Below, in pieces: positions 1 to 8,363 of a DNA stretch of 64,000 nt; within the stretch, counting starts at the first letter, position 1; every line of letters starts with the position of its first letter. The stretch is taken from assembly GCF_014050525.1 (NCBI RefSeq), contig NZ_JACGAG010000004.1, positions 124,001-188,000 of the forward strand, in the 5' to 3' direction. Below the pieces are notes generated by a model. The model worked only from the letters and a program-made list of their open reading frames with translations. It was not told the DNA's origin and did no database searches. The translations under genes and the position numbers were made by a program. This DNA comes from Clostridium sp. cel8 (GTDB lineage: Bacteria; Bacillota; Clostridia; Clostridiales; Clostridiaceae).

Positions 1-1413
1 TAAAGTCATGGAATGCATATCACCCCATTCTCTATCTGTAAGTGGATTAGGAAGTCCTAATAAATGTTGAATCATCTGAGGATTAGCTATAAATGCAACA
101 AAATAAGACACACAAGCACCAACTAATATAGTTCCCCAACCTGCCCAATCTGGAGTTTTTTTCACAAAGAAACCTAGCAGAGAAGGAATTAATACTGGGA
201 ATGTAACCAAAGTACCAACCATCATCATTTTATTAAATAAGCTTGTATTTTGCATTGAATTCAATAATAAACCTGAAAAAATTATTAAAGATCCAAAAAC
301 TAATGTTGAGATTTTACTTACAATCATCAATCTTTTTTCATTAGCAGTAGTATTTATAATAGCTTTATAAAAACTTCTAACAAATATTCCCGTATTTGTA
401 TTAAGACCTGTATCCATAGATGGCATTGTTGAAGCAAACATAGCTGCAAGCATTAAGCCTACCATACCATTTGGCAATTCATTTCTAACAAATACAAAGT
501 AAGTTGCATCTTTAATATTTTTCCCAAGTGTGTTAAGTCCCCAAGTCGATGGATTTGGAAAATTACCTGCAACAAACCAATCTGGAATAAACCATATAAC
601 TGGACCTATAAGCATTAAAATGCAGGCTAATAAGGCAGCCTTTTTGGCATTTTTACTATCTTTTGCACTTATGTATCTATAAGAAGTTGTAATACTGTTT
701 GTACTAAAGAATTGTTTTGCAAATACAGCTAAAGTCCAAGCAACGAATAAGAACATGTAATTAATATCATGACCTGCAATAGGCATAGGAGGTAATCCTT
801 TTTGAAACAGTGGAACAACACCACCGGATTTCCAAATGGCTATAATACTTGCAATAATAGATACGGACATAACTATGACCATTTGCAAAAAATTAGATGA
901 TATTATTGCCCAAGAACCACCGCTTACTGCTATAAGAATAACAATTATTCCAGTTACAATAATAGTAGTAGACATAGGTATATTAGTGACAGCACTAACA
1001 AAAATAGCTAATGCATTTAGAGCTATTCCCGATGATAAAATACTTGATGGTACAGTTGCCCAAGTAAATACTTGTTCATTTAATTTTCCATATCTTAGCC
1101 TTATGCCTTCCATTGGGGTTACTACTCTCATTTGTCTTGCTTTTTCAGCAAAAAACAAATAGTTACCAAAATAACCTATAGCATTTCCTAAAAATATAAT
1201 TAGAACTGCTAGTCCATCCGTGAAAGCCTTTCCAGCAGCTCCTGTAAAGGACCATGCACTAAATTGTGTCATAAATGCAGTTGCCCCTACCATCCACCAT
1301 AGCATTTTACCACTTCCTCTAAAATAATCACTAGTAGAAGATGTGAATTTTCTAAAAAACCATCCAATTAATATTAGAAAGGTAAAATAAACAATTACTA
1401 TAAAAATATCCAT
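1..1413 (-). CDS. Sodium:solute symporter (SSS/SLC5 family), C-terminus cut by window edge
   Basis: The reverse strand is open from an ATG at 1413 to the window edge, 471 codons without a stop. The protein is a chain of hydrophobic helices with the features of sodium-coupled solute symporters: a first helix right at the N-terminus (MDIFIVIVYF), then a WWMVGATAFMTQFSAWSF segment in the position of the conserved second helix, and later a TMPSMDTGLNTNTGIF segment typical of the SSS core. It acts in the cytoplasmic membrane. The substrate cannot be read from sequence; the divergent IclR regulator, lactonase and dehydrogenase suggest a sugar acid or organic acid. An AGGGAAGTG ribosome site lies just ahead of the ATG. 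The C-terminal helices lie outside the window. Confidence 0.85.
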   Translation of the reverse strand, partial: MDIFIVIVYFTFLILIGWFFRKFTSSTSDYFRGSGKMLWWMVGATAFMTQFSAWSFTGAAGKAFTDGLAVLIIFLGNAIGYFGNYLFFAEKARQMRVVTPMEGIRLRYGKLNEQVFTWATVPSSILSSGIALNALAIFVSAVTNIPMSTTIIVTGIIVILIAVSGGSWAIISSNFLQMVIVMSVSIIASIIAIWKSGGVVPLFQKGLPPMPIAGHDINYMFLFVAWTLAVFAKQFFSTNSITTSYRYISAKDSKNAKKAALLACILMLIGPVIWFIPDWFVAGNFPNPSTWGLNTLGKNIKDATYFVFVRNELPNGMVGLMLAAMFASTMPSMDTGLNTNTGIFVRSFYKAIINTTANEKRLMIVSKISTLVFGSLIIFSGLLLNSMQNTSLFNKMMMVGTLVTFPVLIPSLLGFFVKKTPDWAGWGTILVGACVSYFVAFIANPQMIQHLLGLPNPLTDREWGDMHSMTL

Positions 1414-1862
1414 ATATTTACACTTCCCTGTTTTAAATATTTAATGTATAGTAAAGAAAAGTTGATTTATATTTTAGTTGATTTTTGTGACGATAAATTA
1501 TATATAAATATGATAGAAATTTTTTATAAAGAAATAAAATATGGAGAAAAACTCAATTAATAAAAATTGATTTATCCATAATTTTTTTGTTAAAATATTT
1601 TTATGAAAGATATTTTTCACTATTTTTATTAAAGTTGTTCTGGTAAATGGTTTGTTATACAATTAAAAGTTAATTTTATCTATATTTTTATGAAATTTTA
1701 TTGTAAACTTTTCTCAACTATATTGATAGTTTACAGCATTTTATTTTTTTAGTCAATAATATTGTTTCACAATATAAAACTATATTTTGTTTAAGTAAAT
1801 AGGATAAAGTGATATAATTAACTTAAAATTATATTTTAAAATTGGAGGATAGCGCTATAATT
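1414..1862. promoter_or_regulatory. Divergent control region between symporter and IclR gene
   Basis: This 449-base AT-rich stretch contains no gene but several symmetric elements. TGTAAACT at 1702-1709 is matched by AGTTTACA at 1728-1735. ATATTGT at 1759-1765 and ACAATAT at 1769-1775 form a perfect 7-bp inverted repeat around TTC, the size and TGTTTCA-like composition known for IclR-family operators. ATAGCGCTAT at 1849-1858 is a perfect palindrome between the ribosome site and the start of the IclR gene. TATAAT at 1813-1818 is a likely -10 for the IclR gene, with no good -35. That these are operators is inference. Confidence 0.45.
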
Positions 1863-2657
1863 ATGAATAATAATTCAGAAAACTCAAATTTCGTACAATC
1901 AGTGGATAAAGCATTAGAAATATTAAATGCTTTAGCTGAATATCCAAAAGGATGTGGAATTGCAGAACTTTCAAAACAGCTGGGATTGAATAAAAGTACT
2001 ATACATAGAATACTTTCTACTTTAAAAAATAAAGAATATGTAATAAAAAATGATGAGAACAGCAAATATATGTTAGGTACTCAAATATTATACCTTGCAT
2101 CCAGCTTAAAAAGTGGAATTGATCTAGTAAATATAGCTAAACCATACATAACTAAATTAGTTAATAAAATTGGTGAAGTTGCTCACTTGTGTATTCCAGA
2201 GGAATCATTTAAAAATATTATTTACATAGATAAAATAACACCTAATTACGAAAATAGAGGTATAAATATGGCATCAAAAATAGGTAAAAAGGCACCTATT
2301 TATTGTACAGCATCGGGGAAATTGCTTCTTTCTCAATTTTCTGATGAAAAAATAGAGGGTATACTTGAAGGAATTAATTTTATAAAGCGTACTAAAAATA
2401 CAATTGTAGATAAAGAGAGTATGCTCGAAGAAATAAAAAAAATTCGCATTAATAAGTATGCACTTGATAGAATTGAAAATGAGGATGGAATAATATGTAT
2501 TGCAGTTCCTATTTTTAATTCAAAGGGGGAGATGTGTGCAACTATAAGTATATCATCAGTAATATTATTTAATTCTATTGAAGATTTGTTAGGTTATAAA
2601 GATGAACTATTTAAAATTTCTAGTACGATAAGTAAGCTGCTTGGATTTATGCCTTAA
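1863..2657 (+). CDS. IclR-family transcriptional regulator
   Basis: A 264-residue protein with an N-terminal winged helix-turn-helix (about residues 10-65; the ...LSKQLGLNKSTIHRIL... recognition helix is typical of IclR) followed by the C-terminal effector-binding IclR domain (about 85-260, with APIYCTASGKLLL and the IAVPIF segment). Such proteins bind small carbon compounds and repress or activate adjacent catabolic genes. The reading frame is open upstream to a TTG at 1842, but that TTG overlaps the GGAGG ribosome site (1844-1848), so the ATG at 1863 is chosen although the spacing is rather long. The divergent symporter and the lactonase and dehydrogenase downstream are its probable targets. 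Confidence 0.88.
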   Translation: MNNNSENSNFVQSVDKALEILNALAEYPKGCGIAELSKQLGLNKSTIHRILSTLKNKEYVIKNDENSKYMLGTQILYLASSLKSGIDLVNIAKPYITKLVNKIGEVAHLCIPEESFKNIIYIDKITPNYENRGINMASKIGKKAPIYCTASGKLLLSQFSDEKIEGILEGINFIKRTKNTIVDKESMLEEIKKIRINKYALDRIENEDGIICIAVPIFNSKGEMCATISISSVILFNSIEDLLGYKDELFKISSTISKLLGFMP

Positions 2658-2668
2658 CATATGAAATT

Positions 2669-2689
2669 ATATTTTGCATAGCGAAATAT
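2669..2689. repeat. Inverted repeat between IclR gene and lactonase gene
   Basis: ATATTTTGC (2669-2677) and GCGAAATAT (2681-2689) form a 9-bp inverted repeat with one G-T pair around an ATA spacer. It lies between the end of the IclR gene and the lactonase start, where no terminator-like T-run follows. A second regulator site for the lactonase-dehydrogenase unit is possible; this is inference. Confidence 0.35.
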
Positions 2690-2735
2690 ATATAAAATTC
2701 TTTGAGTGAATTATTAAGTTTGGAGATGGTTAAAT

Positions 2736-3800
2736 ATGGCTAACGCTAATAAAAAATTGATGGGATATATCGGAACATATACAACAGGAGAAAGTAAAGG
2801 CATATATAAGTTTAAATTAAACGTAAGCAATGGAAAAATAGAAGATGTGGATTTAGCAGCGCATATTGAAAATCCTACATATCTCTGTATTGATAATGAT
2901 AATAAATATCTGTATTCTGTAGCAAAATCATGTAAAAGAGGTGGAGTTGCATCATTTTTAATTGAAAATTCTACAGGAAAACTTAAATTTTTAAACTCTC
3001 AACTATCAACTGGTAAACCTCCTTGTTATGTAAGTATTGATAATAATAGAAAATATCTGTTTTCTGCAAACTATCATAAAGGGAATATTGAAACTTTTCC
3101 AATAGATGAAGATGGAAGCCTCAAATTAAGAACATCTGTTGTAATCCATAAGGGATCAGGACCACATAAAAATCAAGAAAGTGCACATTTGCATTATGTT
3201 TCACCTACTCCAGATCAAAAGAATTTATATGCAATTGACCTTGGATGTGATACTTTATCCGTATATAACATAGAAAATGGTATTTTAAAAGAAAATAGAA
3301 AAGCCTTGTTTAAATTTCAGCCTGGCTCAGGTCCTAGACACTTGGTAGTTCATCCAAAACTTAATTACATATATGTAATAACTGAGTTAACATCTGAAAT
3401 AGTGGTATTAAAATATAATGAAATAAATAGTGAATTTGAATTTATTCAAAAAGTATCAACTCTTCCCGAAAATTATACTGAAAGTAGTGCAGGTGGTGCT
3501 ATACATATATCATATGATGGTAAATATTTGTATGCTTCAAATAGGGGACATGACAGTATAGCAGTATTTGAAATTAATACTTGCTCAGGTAAAGTGAAAC
3601 CTATTCAATATATTTCAACATATGGAAGTTTTCCAAGAGATTTTGAGATTGATCCTACAGGAGAATTTATAGTGGCAGCAAATCAAAATTCTAATAATAT
3701 AGTACTATTTAAAAGAGATGTGGAAAATGGAAAACTTGACTTAATTGATAAAAATATAAGTGTGCCTAATCCTGTGTGTATAAAATTTATATATGAGTAG
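2736..3800 (+). CDS. Lactonase-family seven-bladed beta-propeller protein (6-phosphogluconolactonase type)
   Basis: A 354-residue protein opening with YIGTYTTGESKGIY, the hallmark start of the Pgl/YbhE lactonase family, followed by repeated blades with the pattern YLYxVx...G.V..F.I. and conserved GSGPRHLVVHP and PRDFEIDP segments. Family members hydrolyse 6-phosphogluconolactone or related sugar lactones in the cytoplasm. No signal peptide is seen. A GGAGATGG ribosome site precedes the ATG. The gene follows the IclR regulator and precedes an Ldh2-type dehydrogenase, so a lactone formed in a sugar-acid pathway is a more likely substrate than the pentose-phosphate intermediate; that assignment is inference. 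Confidence 0.85.
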   Translation: MANANKKLMGYIGTYTTGESKGIYKFKLNVSNGKIEDVDLAAHIENPTYLCIDNDNKYLYSVAKSCKRGGVASFLIENSTGKLKFLNSQLSTGKPPCYVSIDNNRKYLFSANYHKGNIETFPIDEDGSLKLRTSVVIHKGSGPHKNQESAHLHYVSPTPDQKNLYAIDLGCDTLSVYNIENGILKENRKALFKFQPGSGPRHLVVHPKLNYIYVITELTSEIVVLKYNEINSEFEFIQKVSTLPENYTESSAGGAIHISYDGKYLYASNRGHDSIAVFEINTCSGKVKPIQYISTYGSFPRDFEIDPTGEFIVAANQNSNNIVLFKRDVENGKLDLIDKNISVPNPVCIKFIYE

Positions 3801-3917
3801 ATGGCCAAAGTAATAAAAGATATATGGAGTACGGTGGATAAATTCCAAATCTTTGACATTGCATTTATATGGAGTTAAAATTAATAATTAAATATATGAA
3901 ACATTAGGGGGCTAAAA

Positions 3918-5015
3918 ATGTCGTATACAAGAGTTAAATATGATGGGTTAAAAAAGATGTGTGACCTTGTTTTTGAAAAGTTTGGATTCAGCAGTGAAGA
4001 TAGTAAAACAATAACAGATGTTTTACTTCTTTCAGACTTATTTGGGATAGAATCTCATGGAATTCAAAGACTTGTAAAATACTATAGTGAAATAAAAAAA
4101 GGACTTATATTAGTAGATTCAAAACCTAAGATAGTTAAAGAAACACCAGTATCTGTAACTTTAGATGGACAAGCTGGTATGGGGCAACTAATAGGAAGAG
4201 AAGCTATGAATATGGCAATTAAAAAAGCTAAAACTGTAGGAATAGGAATGGTAACTGTTAGAAATTCAAATCATTATGGAATAGCTGGATACTATGCAAG
4301 AATGGCTGAAAAGCAAGGACTAATTGGAATATCAATGACAAATTCACCAGCAGTTATAGTTCCTACTTTTGGGAAAGAAGCTATGTTAGGTACAAATCCT
4401 ATTGCTATATCCATACCTGCAGAACCTTATCCATTTTTGATGGACATGGCTACAAGTGTTGTTACAAGAGGAAAGGTAGAGGTTTACAATAAGAGAGGAG
4501 AGCCTCTTCCAGAAGGCTGGGCCTTAAATGCTGATGGACAGGATACTACAGATCCACAAGATATTTTGTATAATGTGCCAAGACATCTTGGAGGTGGAAT
4601 AGTTCCACTTGGAGGTTCTAAAGAACTTACAGGAGGACATAAGGGATATGGCTTCGCTCTTGCAGTAGAAATATTTACTGCAATTTTATCTGGTGGACTT
4701 ACAGGAAACTATGTTCATTTAGATGGAAAAAATGGATCCGGTACTTGTCATTATTTTTGTGCTATAGATCATAGCATATTTGGAGATAAAAAATCTATAG
4801 AGAAGGGACTTTCTAAATATTTAAATGAATTGAGAAATTCTAAAAAAGCAAAAGATGCTGTTAGAATATATACTCATGGAGAAAAAGAAGTTGAAGCTTA
4901 TAATGACAAGATGAAAAATGGAATTCCAATGAATGATAATACACTTAATGAAATATATGATATATGTAAGTATTTTGATATAAATCCTAAAGATTATATA
5001 ATAAAATTAGATTAA
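3918..5015 (+). CDS. Ldh2/malate-L-lactate dehydrogenase family oxidoreductase
   Basis: A 365-residue protein of the malate/L-lactate dehydrogenase superfamily that is unrelated in fold to classical lactate dehydrogenase (family includes YlbC, ureidoglycolate dehydrogenase, diketogulonate reductase, sulfolactate dehydrogenase). Visible family motifs are SDLFGIESHGIQRL near residues 39-52, the NSNHYGIAGYYA catalytic-histidine segment near 115-127, and the LGTNPIAISIP segment near 154-164. These enzymes use NAD(P)H on 2-oxo or 2-hydroxy acids. The AGGGGG ribosome site is close to the ATG. It ends the lactonase transcription unit and is followed by a long hairpin. Confidence 0.85.
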   Translation: MSYTRVKYDGLKKMCDLVFEKFGFSSEDSKTITDVLLLSDLFGIESHGIQRLVKYYSEIKKGLILVDSKPKIVKETPVSVTLDGQAGMGQLIGREAMNMAIKKAKTVGIGMVTVRNSNHYGIAGYYARMAEKQGLIGISMTNSPAVIVPTFGKEAMLGTNPIAISIPAEPYPFLMDMATSVVTRGKVEVYNKRGEPLPEGWALNADGQDTTDPQDILYNVPRHLGGGIVPLGGSKELTGGHKGYGFALAVEIFTAILSGGLTGNYVHLDGKNGSGTCHYFCAIDHSIFGDKKSIEKGLSKYLNELRNSKKAKDAVRIYTHGEKEVEAYNDKMKNGIPMNDNTLNEIYDICKYFDINPKDYIIKLD

Positions 5016-5022
5016 TTATGTG

Positions 5023-5070
5023 TTGACAATATAAGATTCATATTTTATCATAAAATGTGAATCTTATATT
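5023..5070 (+). promoter_or_regulatory. Near-perfect 20-bp inverted repeat containing a consensus promoter
   Basis: Arms 5028-5047 and 5051-5070 pair over 20 positions with one G-U pair and a TCA loop, so the element can end the upstream dehydrogenase transcript, although no T-run follows. Within the same bases lies TTGACA (5023-5028), a 17-base spacer and TATCAT (5046-5051), a near-consensus vegetative promoter. It would start transcription about 15-20 bases before the proS T-box leader. Confidence 0.6.
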
Positions 5071-5079
5071 AATAAAATA

Positions 5080-5300
5080 CTAAGAAGAGGACTAGTAAAA
5101 ATATATGCTTTTTTAGAGAGGAAACTATTTGGTGAAAAGTTTCTATGGCAATTATTTTGAACCTACCTTGGAGTTCTGTAATTAAAGTTACAGCGGCATA
5201 CGTCGTTAAAATAAAGAGTGAATGTGTTTAGTAATATATTAATCAGGGTGGCACCGCCGATATAACCTCGGTCCCAGTATTGGGATGGGGGAGTTTTTAT
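5080..5300 (+). promoter_or_regulatory. T-box leader (proline) of proS
   Basis: A T-box riboswitch that reads uncharged tRNA-Pro. The AGGGTGG box lies at 5245-5251 and continues as the conserved CACCGC. Pairing of 5266-5276 with 5281-5291 around a GTAT loop, followed by GAGTTTTTA, makes the competing terminator. A specifier candidate is CCU at 5162-5164, preceded by GAA and followed by a purine as in other T-boxes. When tRNA-Pro is uncharged the antiterminator forms and proS-pepV is transcribed. Confidence 0.9.
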
Positions 5301-5327
5301 TTAGTAAAAAATAGGAGGAAAGTTGTA

Positions 5328-6764
5328 ATGACAAAATCAAAAAAAAGAGTTAAAGAGATAACATCTAGAGATGAGGATTTTGCTCAGTGGTACACTGATA
5401 TAGTAAAAAAAGCTGAATTAGCTGATTATTCAAGTGTAAAAGGATGTATGATAATAAGGCCATATGCATATGCAATGTGGGAGAGAATACAGAGATATCT
5501 TGATGATAGATTTAAAGAAACAGGACATGAAAATGTATATATGCCAATATTTATACCAGAGAGTCTTCTTCAAAAAGAGAAGGATCATGTTGAAGGATTT
5601 GCACCAGAAGTTGCATGGGTTACCCATGGTGGAGAGGAAGAGTTAACTGAGAAGCTTTGTGTAAGGCCTACTTCAGAAACTTTATTTTGTGAACACTATG
5701 CTAAGATAATTCAATCCTACAAAGATCTTCCTAAGCTATATAATCAATGGTGTTCCGTAGTTAGGTGGGAGAAAACAACTCGTCCATTTTTAAGAACTAC
5801 AGAATTTTTGTGGCAAGAAGGTCATACTATACACGAAACAAAAGAAGAAGCGGAAAATGAAACTATAAGAATGCTTAACATATATGCTGAATTATGTGAG
5901 GATATACTTGCAATACCTGTTTTAAAGGGTAAAAAAACAGAAAAGGAGAAATTTGCAGGAGGAGATAGTACTTATACAATAGAAGCTCTTATGCATGATG
6001 GAAAAGCACTTCAAGCAGGTACATCTCATTTCTTGGGACAAAATTTTGCTAAATCCTTTGGAATACAGTACTCAGATAGAGAAGGAAAGCTTCAATACAT
6101 ATATCAGACTTCATGGGGAGTAACAACTCGTCTTATAGGTGCTATTATAATGGTACATGGAGATGACAATGGACTTGTAATTCCACCTAAAATAGCTCCA
6201 ATTCAAGTAGTTGTTGTACCTATAGCACAACATAAAGAGGGAGTACTTGAAAAGGCAAATGAACTTAAAGAAAGAATTGCAAAAGTTGCTAGAGTAAAAT
6301 TAGATGACAGCGATAAAATGCCAGGATGGAAATTCAGTGAATATGAAATGAAGGGAATTCCAATTCGTCTTGAAGTTGGTCCTAAAGATATTGAAAAGAA
6401 TCAAGTTGTACTTGCAAGAAGAGATACAGGAGAAAAGATATTTGTTCCAATGGATGAATTGGAAGAAAAGATACCTGAACTTTTAGATGATATCCACAAG
6501 AATATGCTTCAGACTGCAAGAGAATCTGTTAAAAATAAAACTCATGAAGCTCGTAATATGGATGAATTTAAGGATATAGTAGAAAATAAGACCGGATTTG
6601 TAAAGGCAATGTGGTGTGGTGATAGAGCTTGTGAGGATAAGATAAGAGAAGAAACAGGAGCTACTTCAAGATGTATACCATTTGAGCAAGATCATATTTC
6701 AGATACATGTGTATGTTGTGGTAAAAAGGCAAAACATCTTGTATACTGGGGTAGAGCATATTAA
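5328..6764 (+). CDS. proS: Prolyl-tRNA synthetase, archaeal/eukaryotic-like short form
   Basis: A 478-residue class II synthetase that charges tRNA-Pro with proline. Motif 2 is in the [21 protein letters not shown] segment region (about residues 145-168), and the [15 protein letters not shown] segment marks the type of ProS that lacks the large bacterial editing insert. The C-terminus ends in a zinc-binding-like region with [10 protein letters not shown] and CVCCGKKA followed by a terminal tyrosine, as in ProS type 3. The frame is open to 5280, but the AGGAGG at 5313-5318 selects the ATG at 5328. It is under T-box control and co-transcribed with the dipeptidase 26 bases downstream. Confidence 0.96.
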   Translation: MTKSKKRVKEITSRDEDFAQWYTDIVKKAELADYSSVKGCMIIRPYAYAMWERIQRYLDDRFKETGHENVYMPIFIPESLLQKEKDHVEGFAPEVAWVTHGGEEELTEKLCVRPTSETLFCEHYAKIIQSYKDLPKLYNQWCSVVRWEKTTRPFLRTTEFLWQEGHTIHETKEEAENETIRMLNIYAELCEDILAIPVLKGKKTEKEKFAGGDSTYTIEALMHDGKALQAGTSHFLGQNFAKSFGIQYSDREGKLQYIYQTSWGVTTRLIGAIIMVHGDDNGLVIPPKIAPIQVVVVPIAQHKEGVLEKANELKERIAKVARVKLDDSDKMPGWKFSEYEMKGIPIRLEVGPKDIEKNQVVLARRDTGEKIFVPMDELEEKIPELLDDIHKNMLQTARESVKNKTHEARNMDEFKDIVENKTGFVKAMWCGDRACEDKIREETGATSRCIPFEQDHISDTCVCCGKKAKHLVYWGRAY

Positions 6765-6790
6765 TTATTTTTTAATATAGGAGGTTCATT

Positions 6791-8182
6791 ATGGAAATAA
6801 ATAAAAGAGCAGATGAGCTTAAAGATGATATGATAAAATCTATTCAAGAAGTTGTAAAGATAAAAAGTGTATTAGACGAGCCAAAGCCAGGAAAACCTTT
6901 TGGCGAAGGAGTTAATAAGGCCCTTGAAAAAGCTCTTGAAATTGCAGAAGAATTAGGATTTAAAACTGTTAATCTAGATGGTTATATGGGATACGCAGAG
7001 TACGGAGAAGGAGAAGATTATGTTGGAGTACTTGGACACCTCGATGTTGTACCTGAAGGGGAAGGATGGAAATTTCCACCTTATGGAGCTGAAATACATG
7101 ATGGTAAAATGTATGGAAGAGGTACAATGGATGACAAAGGACCTATTATTACAACACTTTATTCTCTGAAAATATTAAAGGATTTAAAATTGCCACTTTC
7201 AAAAAAAGTTAGAATTATATTTGGTACAAATGAAGAAAGTGGATGTTCTGAAGTAGAGTATTACAACAACAGAGAAAAGCCTCCTGTATATGGATTTACT
7301 CCAGATGGAGAATATCCTATTATATATGGAGAAAAGGGAATAACTGTATTTAATTTAGTAAAAGATATTAACATAAATCATAATGGAAATATTGTTGTAG
7401 AATATATAAAAGGCGGAGAGAGAGCAAATGTAGTTCCAAACTATTGTGAAGCTGGTCTAAAAGCTAAAAATGTAAGTGAGGTTGTGAAATCATTAAAAGA
7501 ACTAGCTAGTAAAAATGGATTTGATTCAGATATAGAATTGAAAGATGAAACGATTGTAGTAAAGGTCAAGGGACTTGCAGCTCATGGCAGCACACCTGAA
7601 CTTGGCAAAAATGCGGTTATGCAGATGTTTAAACTACTAGGAGATATTAATGCTGATAAGTCAGATATAATGGATGTAGTAAACTTCTTTAATAAGTATG
7701 TAGGATTTGAAACTGATGGAAAATCTTTTGGAGTAGCTCTTGAAGATAAGGAGTCTGGAAAACTTACATTTAATGTAGGAGCTGTAAATACTGAATCAAA
7801 TAAGATATCAATAGCACTTAATTTAAGATATCCTGTAACTTGTAAGTACGATGATATGATGAATCCATTTAAGGCAAGAATAGATGGAAAGGGATTTAGA
7901 ATTGAAGATATGATGCATCAAAAACCACTATTTTTCCCAGAAGATCATCCACTTATAAAGATTCTTCAGAAAGTATATACTGAACAAACTGGAGAAAAAG
8001 CTGAGCTTCTTGCAATTGGAGGAGGAACTTATGCAAAAGATATGCCTAATATGGTAGCTTTTGGTCCAATGGTTCCAGGTGAACCTGAAACAATTCACAA
8101 TGCCAACGAATATATAAAGATTGATCAGATAGTGAGAAATGCTAAAATATATGCACATGCCATATATGAATTAGCTAAGTAA
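6791..8182 (+). CDS. pepV: M20-family dipeptidase, PepV type
   Basis: A 463-residue cytoplasmic metallopeptidase that cleaves dipeptides. The zinc-site motifs of family M20 are in order: GHLDVVPEG (about residues 82-90) with the first histidine, GRGTMDDKGP with the bridging aspartate, and FGTNEESG with the catalytic glutamate. The AAHGSTPELGKNA segment belongs to the dimerisation/lid part. Length fits the PepV/Sapep subfamily. The ATG has a close GGAGG. It sits 26 bases after proS, so proline starvation sensed by the T-box should also raise this peptidase, which fits a role in freeing amino acids from peptides. Confidence 0.92.
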   Translation: MEINKRADELKDDMIKSIQEVVKIKSVLDEPKPGKPFGEGVNKALEKALEIAEELGFKTVNLDGYMGYAEYGEGEDYVGVLGHLDVVPEGEGWKFPPYGAEIHDGKMYGRGTMDDKGPIITTLYSLKILKDLKLPLSKKVRIIFGTNEESGCSEVEYYNNREKPPVYGFTPDGEYPIIYGEKGITVFNLVKDININHNGNIVVEYIKGGERANVVPNYCEAGLKAKNVSEVVKSLKELASKNGFDSDIELKDETIVVKVKGLAAHGSTPELGKNAVMQMFKLLGDINADKSDIMDVVNFFNKYVGFETDGKSFGVALEDKESGKLTFNVGAVNTESNKISIALNLRYPVTCKYDDMMNPFKARIDGKGFRIEDMMHQKPLFFPEDHPLIKILQKVYTEQTGEKAELLAIGGGTYAKDMPNMVAFGPMVPGEPETIHNANEYIKIDQIVRNAKIYAHAIYELAK

Positions 8183-8204
8183 TATAAATTATTCATCTGA
8201 TATT

Positions 8205-8260
8205 AAAATCTCTGAGGGCCTTATTAATTTGTTGATAAGACTTTTGGAGATTTTATTTTA
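8205..8260 (+). terminator. Intrinsic terminator after pepV
   Basis: AAAATCTC (8205-8212) pairs with GAGATTTT (8247-8254), with an inner CTTATTAA/TTGATAAG stem, and is followed by ATTTTA. Confidence 0.75.
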
Positions 8261-8363
8261 GTTATATGTATTAAAATAATATGAAAAATTTTATTTAGGT
8301 ATTAGGAAAAATCATATTTATTGTTATAATATTAAGTATAGATGAATAAGATGGAGGACAGAT

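Noticed and set aside
836-1162. Forward-strand ORF of 108 codons
   Set aside because: It lies antisense inside the symporter gene, has no ribosome site, and the reverse frame has clear family motifs.
3801-3878. A 25-codon ORF starting directly after the lactonase stop
   Set aside because: It is in the same frame as the lactonase with no ribosome site; too short to support as a gene.
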